Positions 44,018 through 53,061 of a stretch of DNA of 64,000 nucleotides are shown here, one piece after another (position 1 is the stretch's first letter; each line of letters opens with the position of its first letter). The notes beneath the pieces are model-generated. The model had not been told where the DNA came from. It did not search any database and was given only the letters and a program-made list of their open reading frames with translations. The DNA is from UBA4421 sp002704225 (lineage in GTDB: Bacteria > Pseudomonadota > Gammaproteobacteria > Pseudomonadales > Azotimanducaceae): the NCBI GenBank assembly GCA_902556425.1, contig CACDWG010000011.1:19142-83141 (forward strand), read 5' to 3'. Made by a program: the position numbers and the translations under genes.

Positions 44018-44734
44018 TTATTGGGCCGCCGGCTGACCTTGCATAAGGGCGCGTTCTTGTTCGATCAGATAATCGACGACTTCAAGAGCGCGGGCTTCGC
44101 CATTGAGCATGCCGACCCGGTATTTGCCGGCGACGACGAGGGTTGGCACCGCACGAATACCAACGCGCCGAGTATCTTGCTCGGCCCGGTTTAGCCGACG
44201 GGCGACGTCACGGCTATTAAACGCGCGCATGAAATCTGCGGCAGGCAGTGCGTCGGAATCCAGATAGTCAGCAATGGATTCGCCGCTGCTGAACACGCGG
44301 CCGCCATTATGAATGCCTTTAAAGAGCTGTTGGTGGTTACCCTCCAATGCGTCAGCTTTTTCCAGCGCATAGTACGCTTGGGCCAGCACGCTCCAGGCGC
44401 GGGAAAATGCCGTCGGTGTGCGTTCAAACTTGACATCCTCTGGCAAAGTGGTCAGCCAGTCTTCGAGGGTCGGATCGAAATTCTTGCAGTGGATGCACCC
44501 GTAAGAAAAGTATTCCTCAACCGTGAGTGATCGTCCCGGCTGCGCCAGTGTCACGTTGTCGATTACTTCGTAGTCGACGCCCGCTTCTGGAACGGTGTTC
44601 TGAGACAGACCCGTGCCCAGATAAAGCGTGGTGAAGACAAAGCCGGCAACCAATACACCCATAAAGCCAAGGATAAGGTTGCGGGTGAGTTCTACCTTGT
44701 TTGCAGAAGATTTTTTCTTTGCTGACGGAGCCAT
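44018..44734 (-). CDS. DsbA-like thiol:disulfide oxidoreductase
   Basis: ATG 44734 gives 238 residues with a basic tail, one hydrophobic signal-anchor (LILGFMGVLVAGFVFTTLYL) and a thioredoxin/DsbA fold. The active site is CIHC in YFSYGCIHCKNFDP, and the cis-proline loop is AVPTLVV. This is the DsbA layout: an inserted helical domain lies between these motifs. It oxidises cysteines in the periplasm. The N-terminal segment lacks a clear signal-peptidase site, so the protein may be membrane-anchored. An earlier in-frame start (44803) adds 23 residues without signal features and is less likely. Confidence 0.87.
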   Translation of the reverse strand: MAPSAKKKSSANKVELTRNLILGFMGVLVAGFVFTTLYLGTGLSQNTVPEAGVDYEVIDNVTLAQPGRSLTVEEYFSYGCIHCKNFDPTLEDWLTTLPEDVKFERTPTAFSRAWSVLAQAYYALEKADALEGNHQQLFKGIHNGGRVFSSGESIADYLDSDALPAADFMRAFNSRDVARRLNRAEQDTRRVGIRAVPTLVVAGKYRVGMLNGEARALEVVDYLIEQERALMQGQPAAQ

Positions 44735-44888
44735 ATTTACCGTTCCTTCACATGGGGCTTGCTTGAATGGTGACAGTTTACGCCCGGCAGCGCGGTCGGT
44801 CACTCCTTACGAATCGGGTTTGCTGATTGATGAGAGGCGGGTAACATTGCCGGCTGGTCGAATGCAGTCGCCAGAAAAAGGAATAAGA

Positions 44889-45158
44889 ATGAGCGAGCAG
44901 TATCAACTGTACAAATCCGATACCTGCGGGTTCTGTTATCGCGTGCGCGCCTACGTTGAGCAATTGGGGATGGATCTGCCGTTGCGCGACATAAACGGCG
45001 ATGCCGACGCATTTCGCGAGCTGCTCCAAGGTGGTGGGCGCAGTATGGTGCCGTGTTTACGTATAGAACGTGTCGGGGAACAGGGAACCGAGGTGGAATG
45101 GATGTACGAATCGATGGACATCATGCGATACCTGGGTGAGCGTCAAGCGAACCCGTAA
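44889..45158 (+). CDS. Glutaredoxin/GST N-terminal-like protein
   Basis: The ATG at 44889 gives 89 residues with the thioredoxin-fold start YQLYKSDTCGFCYRVRAYVE (CGFC active site near residues 13-16), SMVPCLRI (cis-proline) and EWMYESMDIMRYLGER, the GST N-terminal/glutaredoxin glutathione-binding ESxD-type loop. It likely reduces protein or glutathione disulfides in the cytosol. An in-frame ATG at 44862 exists; a start at 44889 fits family length better. It is divergent from the DsbA-like gene, so an oxidising and a reducing thiol protein share one intergenic region. Confidence 0.85.
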   Translation: MSEQYQLYKSDTCGFCYRVRAYVEQLGMDLPLRDINGDADAFRELLQGGGRSMVPCLRIERVGEQGTEVEWMYESMDIMRYLGERQANP

Positions 45159-45213
45159 CGCAAACCGCCAAACAGCAATAAACAATTAACGATCACTAAC
45201 GAGAGAAGTCACT

Positions 45214-46251
45214 ATGAAGCTGGGAATTTTAGCCGGATATTCCGGACGCAAATTCAATATTGCGATGGACGCCATTAAGCATGCGGAGAATTTGGGATAC
45301 GACTCGCTGTGGACTGCCGAGGCTTATGGCTCCGATGCAGTCACGCCTGCGGCTTGGATTCTGGCGCAAACCGAACGTCTGAAGGTTGGTACCGCCATCA
45401 TGCAGATGCCTGCGCGGTCGCCTGCCATGGCTGCCATGACGGCCATGAGTCTGGCCGAGCTTTCCGGTGGCCGATTTATCTGTGGTCTGGGCGCGTCCGG
45501 TCCTCAGGTGGTTGAGGGCTGGCACGGAGTTCCCTATGGCAAGCCCGTGAGTCGTCTGCGCGAATACGTTCAGATCATGAAGAGTATCTTTGCTCGGGAA
45601 GGCGATCTGACGTTCGAAGGCAGCATGTATAACCTGCCTTACACCGGTGAGGGTGCTACTGGCTTGGGTAAGCCGCTAAAGAGTATTTTGCACTGCGAAG
45701 AGGATATCCCGATTTTTGCTGCAACCATCACCGATAACGGCGTTGCCGCAGCGGCGGAAGTGGCCGATGGCTTCTTCCCGGTATGGATGGATCCAGAGCA
45801 GTACTCGGTATTCCAAGGACCGATCGAAAAAGGTTTTGCCAAAGCAGGCGAAAAGGATCTCACGCAATTTGAAATTGCTCCATTCGTCACGGTTGTGATG
45901 GGAGACGATTTGGATCAATGCATGATGCCAGTGCGAGGCATGATGGCTCTGTACATCGGTGGCATGGGTGCCCGGAATAAGAACTTCTACAACGATTACT
46001 GCAAGCGTCTGGGCTACCCAGATGCGGCTGTCAAAATTCAGGATCTGTATCTTGCGGGCAAAAAAGACGAAGCCATGGCGGCGGTGCCGAAAGAACTGAT
46101 TGATGCCTGTGCCTTGGTGGGGCCAGCAGAGCGCATTCGCGAGCGTCTGGCTCGCTGGAAGACTGCGGGCAACCATGGTCAGGTGTCCAGTATGTTGCTG
46201 GGTTGCCAAGATCCGGCGGCCTTGCAGGTGGTTGCAGAAGAAATGCTCTAA
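45214..46251 (+). CDS. Luciferase-like (LLM) oxidoreductase 1, probably F420-dependent
   Basis: The 345-residue protein is a bacterial-luciferase-type (beta/alpha)8 enzyme: MKLGILAGYSG, AENLGYDSLWTAEAYG, AELSGGRFICGLGASGP, then PIFAATITDNG and a C-terminal helical part. The wording matches the 'LLM class F420-dependent oxidoreductase' annotation family, resembling methylene-H4MPT reductases; FMN use is also possible. The substrate is unknown. It is the first of five LLM genes within 8 kb. It ends in a strong bidirectional terminator (46263-46291) shared with the convergent phosphotransferase gene. The Shine-Dalgarno GAGAGAAG precedes the ATG. Confidence 0.87.
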   Translation: MKLGILAGYSGRKFNIAMDAIKHAENLGYDSLWTAEAYGSDAVTPAAWILAQTERLKVGTAIMQMPARSPAMAAMTAMSLAELSGGRFICGLGASGPQVVEGWHGVPYGKPVSRLREYVQIMKSIFAREGDLTFEGSMYNLPYTGEGATGLGKPLKSILHCEEDIPIFAATITDNGVAAAAEVADGFFPVWMDPEQYSVFQGPIEKGFAKAGEKDLTQFEIAPFVTVVMGDDLDQCMMPVRGMMALYIGGMGARNKNFYNDYCKRLGYPDAAVKIQDLYLAGKKDEAMAAVPKELIDACALVGPAERIRERLARWKTAGNHGQVSSMLLGCQDPAALQVVAEEML

Positions 46252-46262
46252 GACAGGGCATA

Positions 46263-46291
46263 AAAAAAGGGGCGAACATCGCCCCTTTTTT
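46263..46291. terminator. Bidirectional intrinsic terminator between convergent genes
   Basis: GGGGCGA and TCGCCCC pair around ACA; a run of seven As precedes and six Ts follow, so it can stop transcription from both strands. It lies between the LLM gene stop (46251) and the phosphotransferase stop (46311). Confidence 0.93.
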
Positions 46292-46310
46292 GCGCCGGAT
46301 TTTCCGCTGA

Positions 46311-47363
46311 CTAGTTTTTCTGGCTCTCTTCGACCAATGCCCAGCCGCGTGCTGAACGCATTCGCGCGGCATCAGCATACTCCAGTGCTTTTTCCGAGCT
46401 TGCGTTGCCGTCTAAGCCGCGTTTGTAAACCCCTTGAATAATCCCCGCTGACCGAAACATGTTGTAGATCAGATAGAAGTGCCAGTTCTCGATGCCGTCT
46501 CTGCCCGCGTGTTTGCAGTACTCGGCAAGAAATTCAGCTTCCGTTGGCAAGTTAAGCGCAGCAAAATCCGCTCCGGCTAAGCCTTCGTCATCATAGGCAT
46601 CGCCGTGATAGTCCTGACACAGGTAACCCAGATCAGCCAAGCCGTCTCCGAGGGTAGATAACTCCCAGTCGAGTACCGCGACAATTTTTGGTTCTGTAGG
46701 GTGAATCAGTACATTGCCTAAGCGGTAGTCACCATGAACGATGACTGATCCAGCTTCGGCGGGGATGTTGTTTGGCAGCCACTCCATGAGCTTGTGCATA
46801 TCGGGCAGATCTTCGGTTTGCGACGCGAGGTATTGTTTGCTCCAGCGGCCGATCTGACGTTCATAGTAATTGCCGGGCCGACCAAAGGTTTCCAAACCCA
46901 CAGCCGCCGGATCCACAGCGTGCAACAAAGCCATTACCCGAGCCAGATCAAGATAGATCGCACGGCGGTCTTCGTTGCTCACACTGGGAATGCGGGTTTC
47001 GGTGAACAGGCGGCCTTCGACCATTTCCATGACATAGAATTTGGTGCCGATCACTTCAGGGTCTTCGCATAGGCAAAACATTTTAGGAACCGGCACATCG
47101 GTATTCCAAAGACCGTGCATGACACGGTATTCCCGATCCACTTGGTGGGCCGACGGCAGCAGTTCACCCGGTGGTTGCTTGCGTAGGACATAGCGCTGAT
47201 TGGGCGTGATGAGCTGGAAAGTCGGATTGGATTGTCCGCCCTCAAACTGCTTAATCTCCATGGGTCCTTGGAAGCCTTCCACATGGGCCAGCAGGTACTG
47301 CTCCAGTGCTTGTGCATCAAATTTGTGGGCTTCCCTCACCGGGGTTAGTTCTACGTCGCTCAT
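46311..47363 (-). CDS. Phosphotransferase-family (APH/ACAD10-like) kinase
   Basis: The 350-residue protein is of the aminoglycoside-phosphotransferase fold: glycine-rich EGGQSNPTF, ATP-lysine region YVLRKQPPG, the catalytic loop VIVHGDYRLGNVLI and the metal motif VLDWELSTLGDGLADLGY. Proteins of this type are commonly located by acyl-CoA dehydrogenases and called ACAD10/11-like; substrates may be 4-hydroxyacyl groups. ATG 47363 is preferred over 47420, which precedes a low-quality tail. It sits between two LLM genes, facing the first and divergent from the second. Confidence 0.88.
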   Translation of the reverse strand: MSDVELTPVREAHKFDAQALEQYLLAHVEGFQGPMEIKQFEGGQSNPTFQLITPNQRYVLRKQPPGELLPSAHQVDREYRVMHGLWNTDVPVPKMFCLCEDPEVIGTKFYVMEMVEGRLFTETRIPSVSNEDRRAIYLDLARVMALLHAVDPAAVGLETFGRPGNYYERQIGRWSKQYLASQTEDLPDMHKLMEWLPNNIPAEAGSVIVHGDYRLGNVLIHPTEPKIVAVLDWELSTLGDGLADLGYLCQDYHGDAYDDEGLAGADFAALNLPTEAEFLAEYCKHAGRDGIENWHFYLIYNMFRSAGIIQGVYKRGLDGNASSEKALEYADAARMRSARGWALVEESQKN

Positions 47364-47462
47364 ACTGCTCTCTGATTTCGTACAGTGGGCTAGGATACGG
47401 CTTGATCTCATGGAGGGCAAAGTGCGAGGCTTGTCTTTTGAAAGAGTAACTGAGGGGATTTC

Positions 47463-48461
47463 ATGTCGGAAAAACGTATTGCAGTAACGCTACCAGCCGG
47501 TCCGCGCATTTCAGATACCGTTGATCGTATTCGCTGGGCCGAGGAAAACGGAATTCCCGACGCGTGGTTTAGCGACTCTGGTGCTCCTGACACGTTGACC
47601 CAAGTGGCAGGAATCGCTCAGCACACATCCAGCATTCGTATTGGTACGGCGGTCACGCCGGTGTATACCCGCTCGCCTTCCGTGTTGGCTGCTTCGGCTA
47701 ACGTGATAGGGCAGTTGTTACCCGAGCGATTTATTTTAGGTCTGGGGTCTTCTAGCCAAACGATCATGGGCCAGTTCAACGGCATTCCTCTGGAAAAACC
47801 GCTCACCCGCGTTCGCGAAACTGCAGAGTTGGTGAAGATCATGCTGACCGGCGCCAAAACCGATTACGACGGTGAGACGGTGTTCAGCCGTGGCTATCGC
47901 CAAGCACCCATGGACAATCCTCCGCCGGTGTATCTTGCTGCGCTGCGTCCCAAAATGATCGAGATGGCCGCTGAAGTCGGCGATGGCGTGATCTTTAATC
48001 TTTGGCCAAAGGCTGCATTGCCGAAGATGATGGAACACATTGCGATCGGTGCCCAAGCCGCGGGCAAAAATCCTGCGGATGTCGAAATTGTGAATCGTGC
48101 CATGGTGCTGTGTACCGACGATAAGGACTACGGCCGTAACTTGTTCCGTGCTGCCTTTGGCCCTTACTACGCGACACCTGTGTACAACAATTTTCTTGCC
48201 TGGGCAGGGTATACGGACGCCGCAGCGCAAATTGCTGAGGGTTGGGCTGCGAAGGATCGCAACAAAACGGCCTCGGCGATGTCAGATGAAATGATCGATG
48301 AAATCGCGATCATTGGTAACGAAGACGAGATTCAAGCGCGTATTCAGGCAGACGCTGACGGTGGTGTGGATACCCATATCATTGCGCCGCTGGCGGGCAA
48401 TCGGGAGGACGTGGATCGAACATTCGCCGCGTTTACCGCCAAAGCATTCCAGTTCTCCTAG
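47463..48461 (+). CDS. Luciferase-like (LLM) oxidoreductase 2
   Basis: The 332-residue protein has the LLM barrel start EKRIAVTLPAGPRISD, WAEENGIPDAWFSDSG, IRIGTAVTPVYTRSP and FILGLGSSSQTIMGQF; VYLAALRPKMIEMAAEVGDG marks the central strands. It is more like methylene-H4MPT reductase-type F420 enzymes than luciferase. The substrate is unknown. It is divergent from the phosphotransferase gene and lies 35 bases before a histidine phosphatase gene, probably sharing its transcript. The N-terminus fits the ATG at 47463; GAGGGGATTTC upstream is a plausible ribosome-binding site. Confidence 0.86.
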   Translation: MSEKRIAVTLPAGPRISDTVDRIRWAEENGIPDAWFSDSGAPDTLTQVAGIAQHTSSIRIGTAVTPVYTRSPSVLAASANVIGQLLPERFILGLGSSSQTIMGQFNGIPLEKPLTRVRETAELVKIMLTGAKTDYDGETVFSRGYRQAPMDNPPPVYLAALRPKMIEMAAEVGDGVIFNLWPKAALPKMMEHIAIGAQAAGKNPADVEIVNRAMVLCTDDKDYGRNLFRAAFGPYYATPVYNNFLAWAGYTDAAAQIAEGWAAKDRNKTASAMSDEMIDEIAIIGNEDEIQARIQADADGGVDTHIIAPLAGNREDVDRTFAAFTAKAFQFS

Positions 48462-48496
48462 CTAAGCTGCGCCATGCCAAACCAGAATAGCGGGGC

Positions 48497-49180
48497 ATGA
48501 TGGCCCGTAAGATTTATCTGTTTCGACACGGTGAGACCGAGTGGAATGTTGCGGGCAAAATGCAGGGCCGGCTGGATTCGCCGTTGACCGAACGCGGACG
48601 CCAGCAGGCGCTGGCTCACGGGAAGCTGTTGGCGGAACTGCCTCCGGTTGAATGTCTGTGGGTTTCCTCGGCGGATCGCACGCGTGCGACGGCGGATTTC
48701 ATAAATGCCCGTATCGACGCCCCCCAGCATTTTTCGGATGCGCTGCTGGAGCGTGACTGCGGAACGTGGTCCGGGAAGACTCCGGCACAGGTACAGCAAG
48801 AATTTCCCGACGAGTGGTCGCGGTTGCAGAACGATGCCCACAACCATCGTCCGGGCGGTGGCGAAAACCTACCGGATTTGATGGCGCGTTTCCGTCAGCT
48901 GTTGGCCGACTGGCCGCAGCCCGATTGCCTTGGCATCGTGACACACGGTGTTGTATCTCGAGCGATTTTGGGCTGCCTCTTGGATTTAACTCCGCAGCAG
49001 ATTCGACAGGTTAAGCACCCCAATGCGCTGTTCTATGAACTAACCGTCCAGCCGGGTCAGATTGAGGTTCGTCATTATCTGGCGGACATGCACCGCGACG
49101 GTCTGAGTTTTAGCCACAGTGGTCAGGCGATCGACGGAATCTGCGAGCAGTTGCCGCCTCAGGCCATCAGTGGTGAATAG
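48497..49180 (+). CDS. Histidine phosphatase (phosphoglycerate-mutase-like)
   Basis: The 227-residue protein opens with LFRHGETEWN (RHG catalytic histidine) and contains LLERDCGTWSG with a second active-site region, and THGVVSRAIL with the second histidine. This pattern fits cobalamin-phosphate phosphatase/GpmB-like broad phosphatases acting on small phosphorylated metabolites. Two adjacent ATGs (48497, 48500) are possible. It is between LLM genes 2 and 3 on the same strand. No cobalamin gene neighbours it, so a CobC role is not supported by context. Confidence 0.9.
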   Translation: MMARKIYLFRHGETEWNVAGKMQGRLDSPLTERGRQQALAHGKLLAELPPVECLWVSSADRTRATADFINARIDAPQHFSDALLERDCGTWSGKTPAQVQQEFPDEWSRLQNDAHNHRPGGGENLPDLMARFRQLLADWPQPDCLGIVTHGVVSRAILGCLLDLTPQQIRQVKHPNALFYELTVQPGQIEVRHYLADMHRDGLSFSHSGQAIDGICEQLPPQAISGE

Positions 49181-49243
49181 CGGCAATTGCCCGAAATTCG
49201 GCTATGCTCGGGTTCGGGAGATGAATTCTGTGAGGAGAGAGAA

Positions 49244-50248
49244 ATGAAAGTAGACGGCGGTGTCGGACTGAATCTGCATACGGTGGGTGCGCAAGCAGCA
49301 GAGCTGGAAGAAATGGGCTACGCGGGTGTGATGACCGCTGAGACGGCACATGACCCCTTTTTTCCGTTGCTCGTGGCGGCTCAAAATACCGAAAAAGTCG
49401 AGCTGATGACCTCAATTGCTGTGGCGTTTGCTCGGTCTCCCATGACCTTGGCGAACGTCGGCCACGATCTGAATGCTTATTCCAAGGGCCGGTTCGTGCT
49501 GGGACTTGGCTCACAGATTAAGCCGCACATTACTAAGCGTTTTTCCATGCCGTGGTCCAGCCCAGCGGCACGTATGCGTGAATACGTCATGGCCATGCGA
49601 GCGATTTGGGACAGTTGGCATCAGCAAGAGCCGTTAGCGTTTACGGGCCAGTTCTATACGCATACGCTGATGACCCCTTTCTTTACACCGACGAACACTG
49701 ACTATGGCGCACCCAAAGTCTTTTTGGCAGCGGTGGGTCCGATGATGACGGAAGTCGCGGGTGAGGTCGCGGATGGCGTCATCGCCCACGCCTTCACCAC
49801 AGAAAAGTATCTGCGCGAAACCACGCTACCCGCATTGGAACGAGGCTTTGCCAAGGCAGGAAAGAGCCGCGCAGATTTTGAAATCAGCTATCCGGCCTTC
49901 GTAGTTACCGGGCAGACCGAAGAAGAACTGCGCGAGGCCGAAGTGGCAACCTGTAAGCAGATCGCATTTTACGGATCCACTCCCGCCTATCGACCGGTGT
50001 TGGAAAGTATTGGCGTTGGCGAGCTGCAAGATGAACTCAATCGTATGTCGAAGCAGGGCCGATGGGATGAAATGGGTGAGCTGATTACACCGGACATTTT
50101 GAAAGAGTTTGCCGTCATTGGTGAACCCGACACCATCGCCGGTCAGATGAAGGCACGTTACGGAGACATCGTTGATCGCACGTCTGCGGCTTACGCCAAC
50201 ATACCGAAGGACAAACGGTTAGCCATTATTCGCGACTTGTCGTCCTAA
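49244..50248 (+). CDS. Luciferase-like (LLM) oxidoreductase 3 (TIGR03617-like)
   Basis: From ATG 49244 with GAGGAGAGAG upstream the protein has 334 residues. It shows the LLM barrel pattern with HDPFFPLLVAAQ, SIAVAFARSPMTLAN, GRFVLGLGSQIKPHITKRFS and AVGPMMTEVAGEVADGV, the wording of the F420-dependent TIGR03617-type enzymes. The substrate is unknown. It and the next gene are more than half identical by eye and share nearly every barrel motif, so they arose by tandem duplication. A longer start at 49187 is unlikely because the Shine-Dalgarno favours 49244. Confidence 0.87.
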   Translation: MKVDGGVGLNLHTVGAQAAELEEMGYAGVMTAETAHDPFFPLLVAAQNTEKVELMTSIAVAFARSPMTLANVGHDLNAYSKGRFVLGLGSQIKPHITKRFSMPWSSPAARMREYVMAMRAIWDSWHQQEPLAFTGQFYTHTLMTPFFTPTNTDYGAPKVFLAAVGPMMTEVAGEVADGVIAHAFTTEKYLRETTLPALERGFAKAGKSRADFEISYPAFVVTGQTEEELREAEVATCKQIAFYGSTPAYRPVLESIGVGELQDELNRMSKQGRWDEMGELITPDILKEFAVIGEPDTIAGQMKARYGDIVDRTSAAYANIPKDKRLAIIRDLSS

Positions 50249-50287
50249 TTCAGTTTTCAGTGAACAACGAATCAATAAGGAGAAAAA

Positions 50288-51295
50288 ATGAAAGTCGATA
50301 CCGGTATTAATCTGGATTTGCGCGCCATTCCCGACGCGGTCAAAACCATTGAAGCCCAAGGTTATGACGGTGTGCGCACCGCGGAGATGAATCATGACCC
50401 GTTCTTTCCGCTGTTGCTGGCTGCAGAGCACAGTGAAAAGCTTGAGATTGCCAGCTCCATTGCTGTTGCCTTTGCTCGTAGCCCCATGAATTTGGCGAAT
50501 ATCGGACATGACCTCAATGCCTACTCCAAGGGCCGCTTTACTCTGGGGTTGGGGTCTCAGATCAAGCCCCATATCACCAAGCGTTTCAGCATGCCTTGGG
50601 GTGGGCCTGCGGCACAGATGCGCGAGCTGATTCTGGCTATGCGTGCGATCTGGGCTAACTGGTATGACGGCGAGCCCCTGCAGTTTGTGGGTGAGCACTA
50701 TCAGCACACACTCATGACGCCTGCGTTTACGCCGAATGACACCGAATATGGAGCGCCAAAGGTGATCTTGGCGGCGGTGGGTCCCAAAATGACGGAAGTT
50801 GCTGGCGAAGTAGCAGATGGGATGATCATTCACCCTTTCAGCACTCAAGCCTACATCGATTCCGTTACCCTACCGGCCATTGAAGCTGGGCTGGCAAAGG
50901 CGGGCAAAACGCGTGAAGGGTTTGAGCTCTCCTACTCTTGCTTCGTCGTTACAGGCCGCAATGAGGAAGAATTTGCCAAGAGCAAGGTGGCGACCCAGGA
51001 GCGCATCGCGTTTTATGGATCCACACCTGCATACAAAGGCGTATTGGATTCCATCGGCGTGGGCGAACTGCAGGGTGAACTGAACACCATGTCGAAGCAG
51101 GGCCGCTGGAAAGAGATGGGCACCTTAATCACCGACGATATGATCAATGCGTTTGGTGTGATGGGTGAGCCTCACGAGATAGCGCCGGAAATGTTGCGCC
51201 GTTACGGAGGTTTTGTGGATCGCACCTCGGCTTCCTTCCCCGTTTCTAACGAGGAGCAGCGAGCGGCAATCATTGCAGCACTGCGCGCCGGCTAA
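50288..51295 (+). CDS. Luciferase-like (LLM) oxidoreductase 4, tandem duplicate of 3
   Basis: This 335-residue enzyme repeats the motifs of the preceding gene: HDPFFPLLLAAE, SIAVAFARSPMNLAN, GRFTLGLGSQIKPHITKRFS, FYGSTPAYKGVLDSIGVGEL. Differences concentrate in residues 10-35 and 185-230, which in the LLM fold line substrate loops, so the copies may have different substrates (inference). It begins 39 bases after its neighbour with AAGGAG at the right spacing and ends before a terminator (51317-51340). The cofactor, FMN or F420, cannot be proved from sequence. Confidence 0.87.
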   Translation: MKVDTGINLDLRAIPDAVKTIEAQGYDGVRTAEMNHDPFFPLLLAAEHSEKLEIASSIAVAFARSPMNLANIGHDLNAYSKGRFTLGLGSQIKPHITKRFSMPWGGPAAQMRELILAMRAIWANWYDGEPLQFVGEHYQHTLMTPAFTPNDTEYGAPKVILAAVGPKMTEVAGEVADGMIIHPFSTQAYIDSVTLPAIEAGLAKAGKTREGFELSYSCFVVTGRNEEEFAKSKVATQERIAFYGSTPAYKGVLDSIGVGELQGELNTMSKQGRWKEMGTLITDDMINAFGVMGEPHEIAPEMLRRYGGFVDRTSASFPVSNEEQRAAIIAALRAG

Positions 51296-51316
51296 CGCCT
51301 ATTTTCCGAACCATCA

Positions 51317-51340
51317 AAAGGCGCACTTTGTGCGCCTTTT
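51317..51340 (+). terminator. Intrinsic terminator after LLM gene 4
   Basis: AAAAGGCGCAC and GTGCGCCTTTT form a perfect stem with a TTT loop. The T-run is four bases on the plus strand and there are four As on the other side. It follows the stop by 21 bases and precedes the lytic transglycosylase gene. Confidence 0.85.
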
Positions 51341-51424
51341 GACTTGAAATCCATTTTTTCTTCATTATTGTGTCACTTAGATCGATGCACGCTCTATCGC
51401 GCGACAGCGCAGGAGATGGCTAGG

Positions 51425-52132
51425 ATGCAAAAGTTCACACGAAATGGCGAAGACAACGGGTGGCGGAGAACGATTTGGCATCTGTGCCAGCGCTGTGTCC
51501 TGAGCGCCAGATCCGTTTGCCGAAGACTTGACCGCTTTGCGGGGACGCCAGGAGTGCTTTTGGCCTGTGCCTGGTTTTTGGTGTTTCAGCCCACAGCCGA
51601 CGCCCTGCGGCAAATCACGCCAATCGCCGACCAGCATGCCACTGTGATAACCGTAGACTTGACCCTGCCGGATTTTCCCAGCAAGACCCACATGCAGCAG
51701 GCGAGCGATTTTGCCAACAAACTGATCATTGGCTTTGGGCTGCGACCTGAGGTTGCTCTGGAATTCTCGGACTGGATTTTGGAAGCCTCAGCTCGGCAGG
51801 AAGTGCGGCCTGAACTGATCGCCAGTTTGGTGTTTGCTGAAAGTTCCTTTCGAAAAACGGTGCAGTCTCATGTTGGCGCAATTGGCCCAACGCAGATTCG
51901 GCCTCACTATTGGGCCGAGTTTTGCGGTCACAACGATCTCTATGACCCCGAGCAAAATGTGTACTGCGGAACCCAAATATTGGGTTTCTTGCTGGAACGC
52001 TGTGAGGGCGATCAAGCCTGCGCGCTGTCGGCCTACAACATTGGCCTGAACTCCAACCGCCGCGCGGCGGGATTGCGCTATGTCGCCAAAATTGACCGGC
52101 ACCTAGAACAGCTGAAAACCCCGGTACTCTGA
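51425..52132 (+). CDS. Lytic transglycosylase (SLT-like)
   Basis: From ATG 51425 the protein has 235 residues, with a basic N-terminus, a hydrophobic anchor (GVLLACAWFLVFQPTADA) and a C-terminal SLT domain. The catalytic glutamate lies in LVFAESSFRKTVQS; VGAIGPTQIRPHYW and ALSAYNIGLN complete the family motifs. It cleaves glycan strands of peptidoglycan in the periplasm. An AGGAG at 51410-51414 leads the start; an earlier ATG at 51416 is in frame, but its Shine-Dalgarno fits less well. It lies among LLM genes with no functional tie seen. Confidence 0.82.
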   Translation: MQKFTRNGEDNGWRRTIWHLCQRCVLSARSVCRRLDRFAGTPGVLLACAWFLVFQPTADALRQITPIADQHATVITVDLTLPDFPSKTHMQQASDFANKLIIGFGLRPEVALEFSDWILEASARQEVRPELIASLVFAESSFRKTVQSHVGAIGPTQIRPHYWAEFCGHNDLYDPEQNVYCGTQILGFLLERCEGDQACALSAYNIGLNSNRRAAGLRYVAKIDRHLEQLKTPVL

Positions 52133-52191
52133 TCGCTTCGCCCGATCCGGGTAAAAGGTTAAGCTGCACCTGAATTACTGGAGGATAGGGT

Positions 52192-53061
52192 ATGGACTTT
52201 GGCCTGTTAATTTTTGCCACGGATTACGCGATAGCACCAGACACACTGGCGCGGGAGGCGGAGGCACACGGCTTTGAATCGCTGTTTTTGCCTGAACATA
52301 CTCATATTCCGGCCAGTCGAAAATCGCCATGGCCAGGTGGTGCAGACCTTCCGCGTCAGTATTGGCACGCCCACGATCCGTTCGTCGCACTGTCCATGGC
52401 CGCGGCAGTAACCAAGACCATAAGACTCGGTACCGGCATTTCCTTGGTGACCGAGCGTGACCCCATTTTGATGGCCAAGCAGGTTGCGAGCTTGGACTTC
52501 TTGTCCAACGGTCGAGTAGAGCTTGGTGTCGGTGCCGGCTGGAATGCGGAAGAAATGGAAAACCATGGCACGCCATTTGCCCAGCGCTGGAAGATTCTGC
52601 GCGAGCGAGTGCTCGCCATGCGCGAAATCTGGACCCAAGAAGAAGCCGAATATCACGGCGAATTTGTGGACTTTGACAAACTGTGGGCCTACCCCAAACC
52701 CGCTCAGGCCGGAGGTCCGCCGGTGCTGCTTGGTGCTTCATCACGATTTGTATACCAGCGTATCGCCGAATACGGAGACGGTTGGTTCCCAATTTACCAA
52801 GACGCGCTCCGCGCTGACGCCAGCGGCGGTGTCGATTACGCCGCCGGTATCGCGCAAACCCGCGAGGCGTGGGAAGCGGCGGGCCGCGATGGGGCACCAA
52901 GTTTCAGTATTTTTGGTGTGGGTCCCGATGCGGCCGCTGTGGAATACTTGATGGACTTAGGCTTCGACCGAATCATTTTTGCACTGCCCTCGGGCTCACC
53001 GGACGATGTGTTGCCGATGGTCGAGAAATACGCAGCGCTGGCCCATCAGTACAATCAGTGA
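52192..53061 (+). CDS. Luciferase-like (LLM) oxidoreductase 5 (TIGR03619-like)
   Basis: The 289-residue protein has FGLLIFATDYAI, EAEAHGFESLFLPEHTHIP, TKTIRLGTGISLVTERDP, LGVGAGWNAEEMENHG and GGPPVLLGASSRFV, the wording of TIGR03619-type F420-dependent LLM enzymes. It is a different subfamily from genes 3 and 4. GGAGGATAG precedes the ATG. A YkgJ-type cysteine-cluster gene overlaps its stop by four bases, so the two are expressed together and may share a function. Confidence 0.88.
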   Translation: MDFGLLIFATDYAIAPDTLAREAEAHGFESLFLPEHTHIPASRKSPWPGGADLPRQYWHAHDPFVALSMAAAVTKTIRLGTGISLVTERDPILMAKQVASLDFLSNGRVELGVGAGWNAEEMENHGTPFAQRWKILRERVLAMREIWTQEEAEYHGEFVDFDKLWAYPKPAQAGGPPVLLGASSRFVYQRIAEYGDGWFPIYQDALRADASGGVDYAAGIAQTREAWEAAGRDGAPSFSIFGVGPDAAAVEYLMDLGFDRIIFALPSGSPDDVLPMVEKYAALAHQYNQ

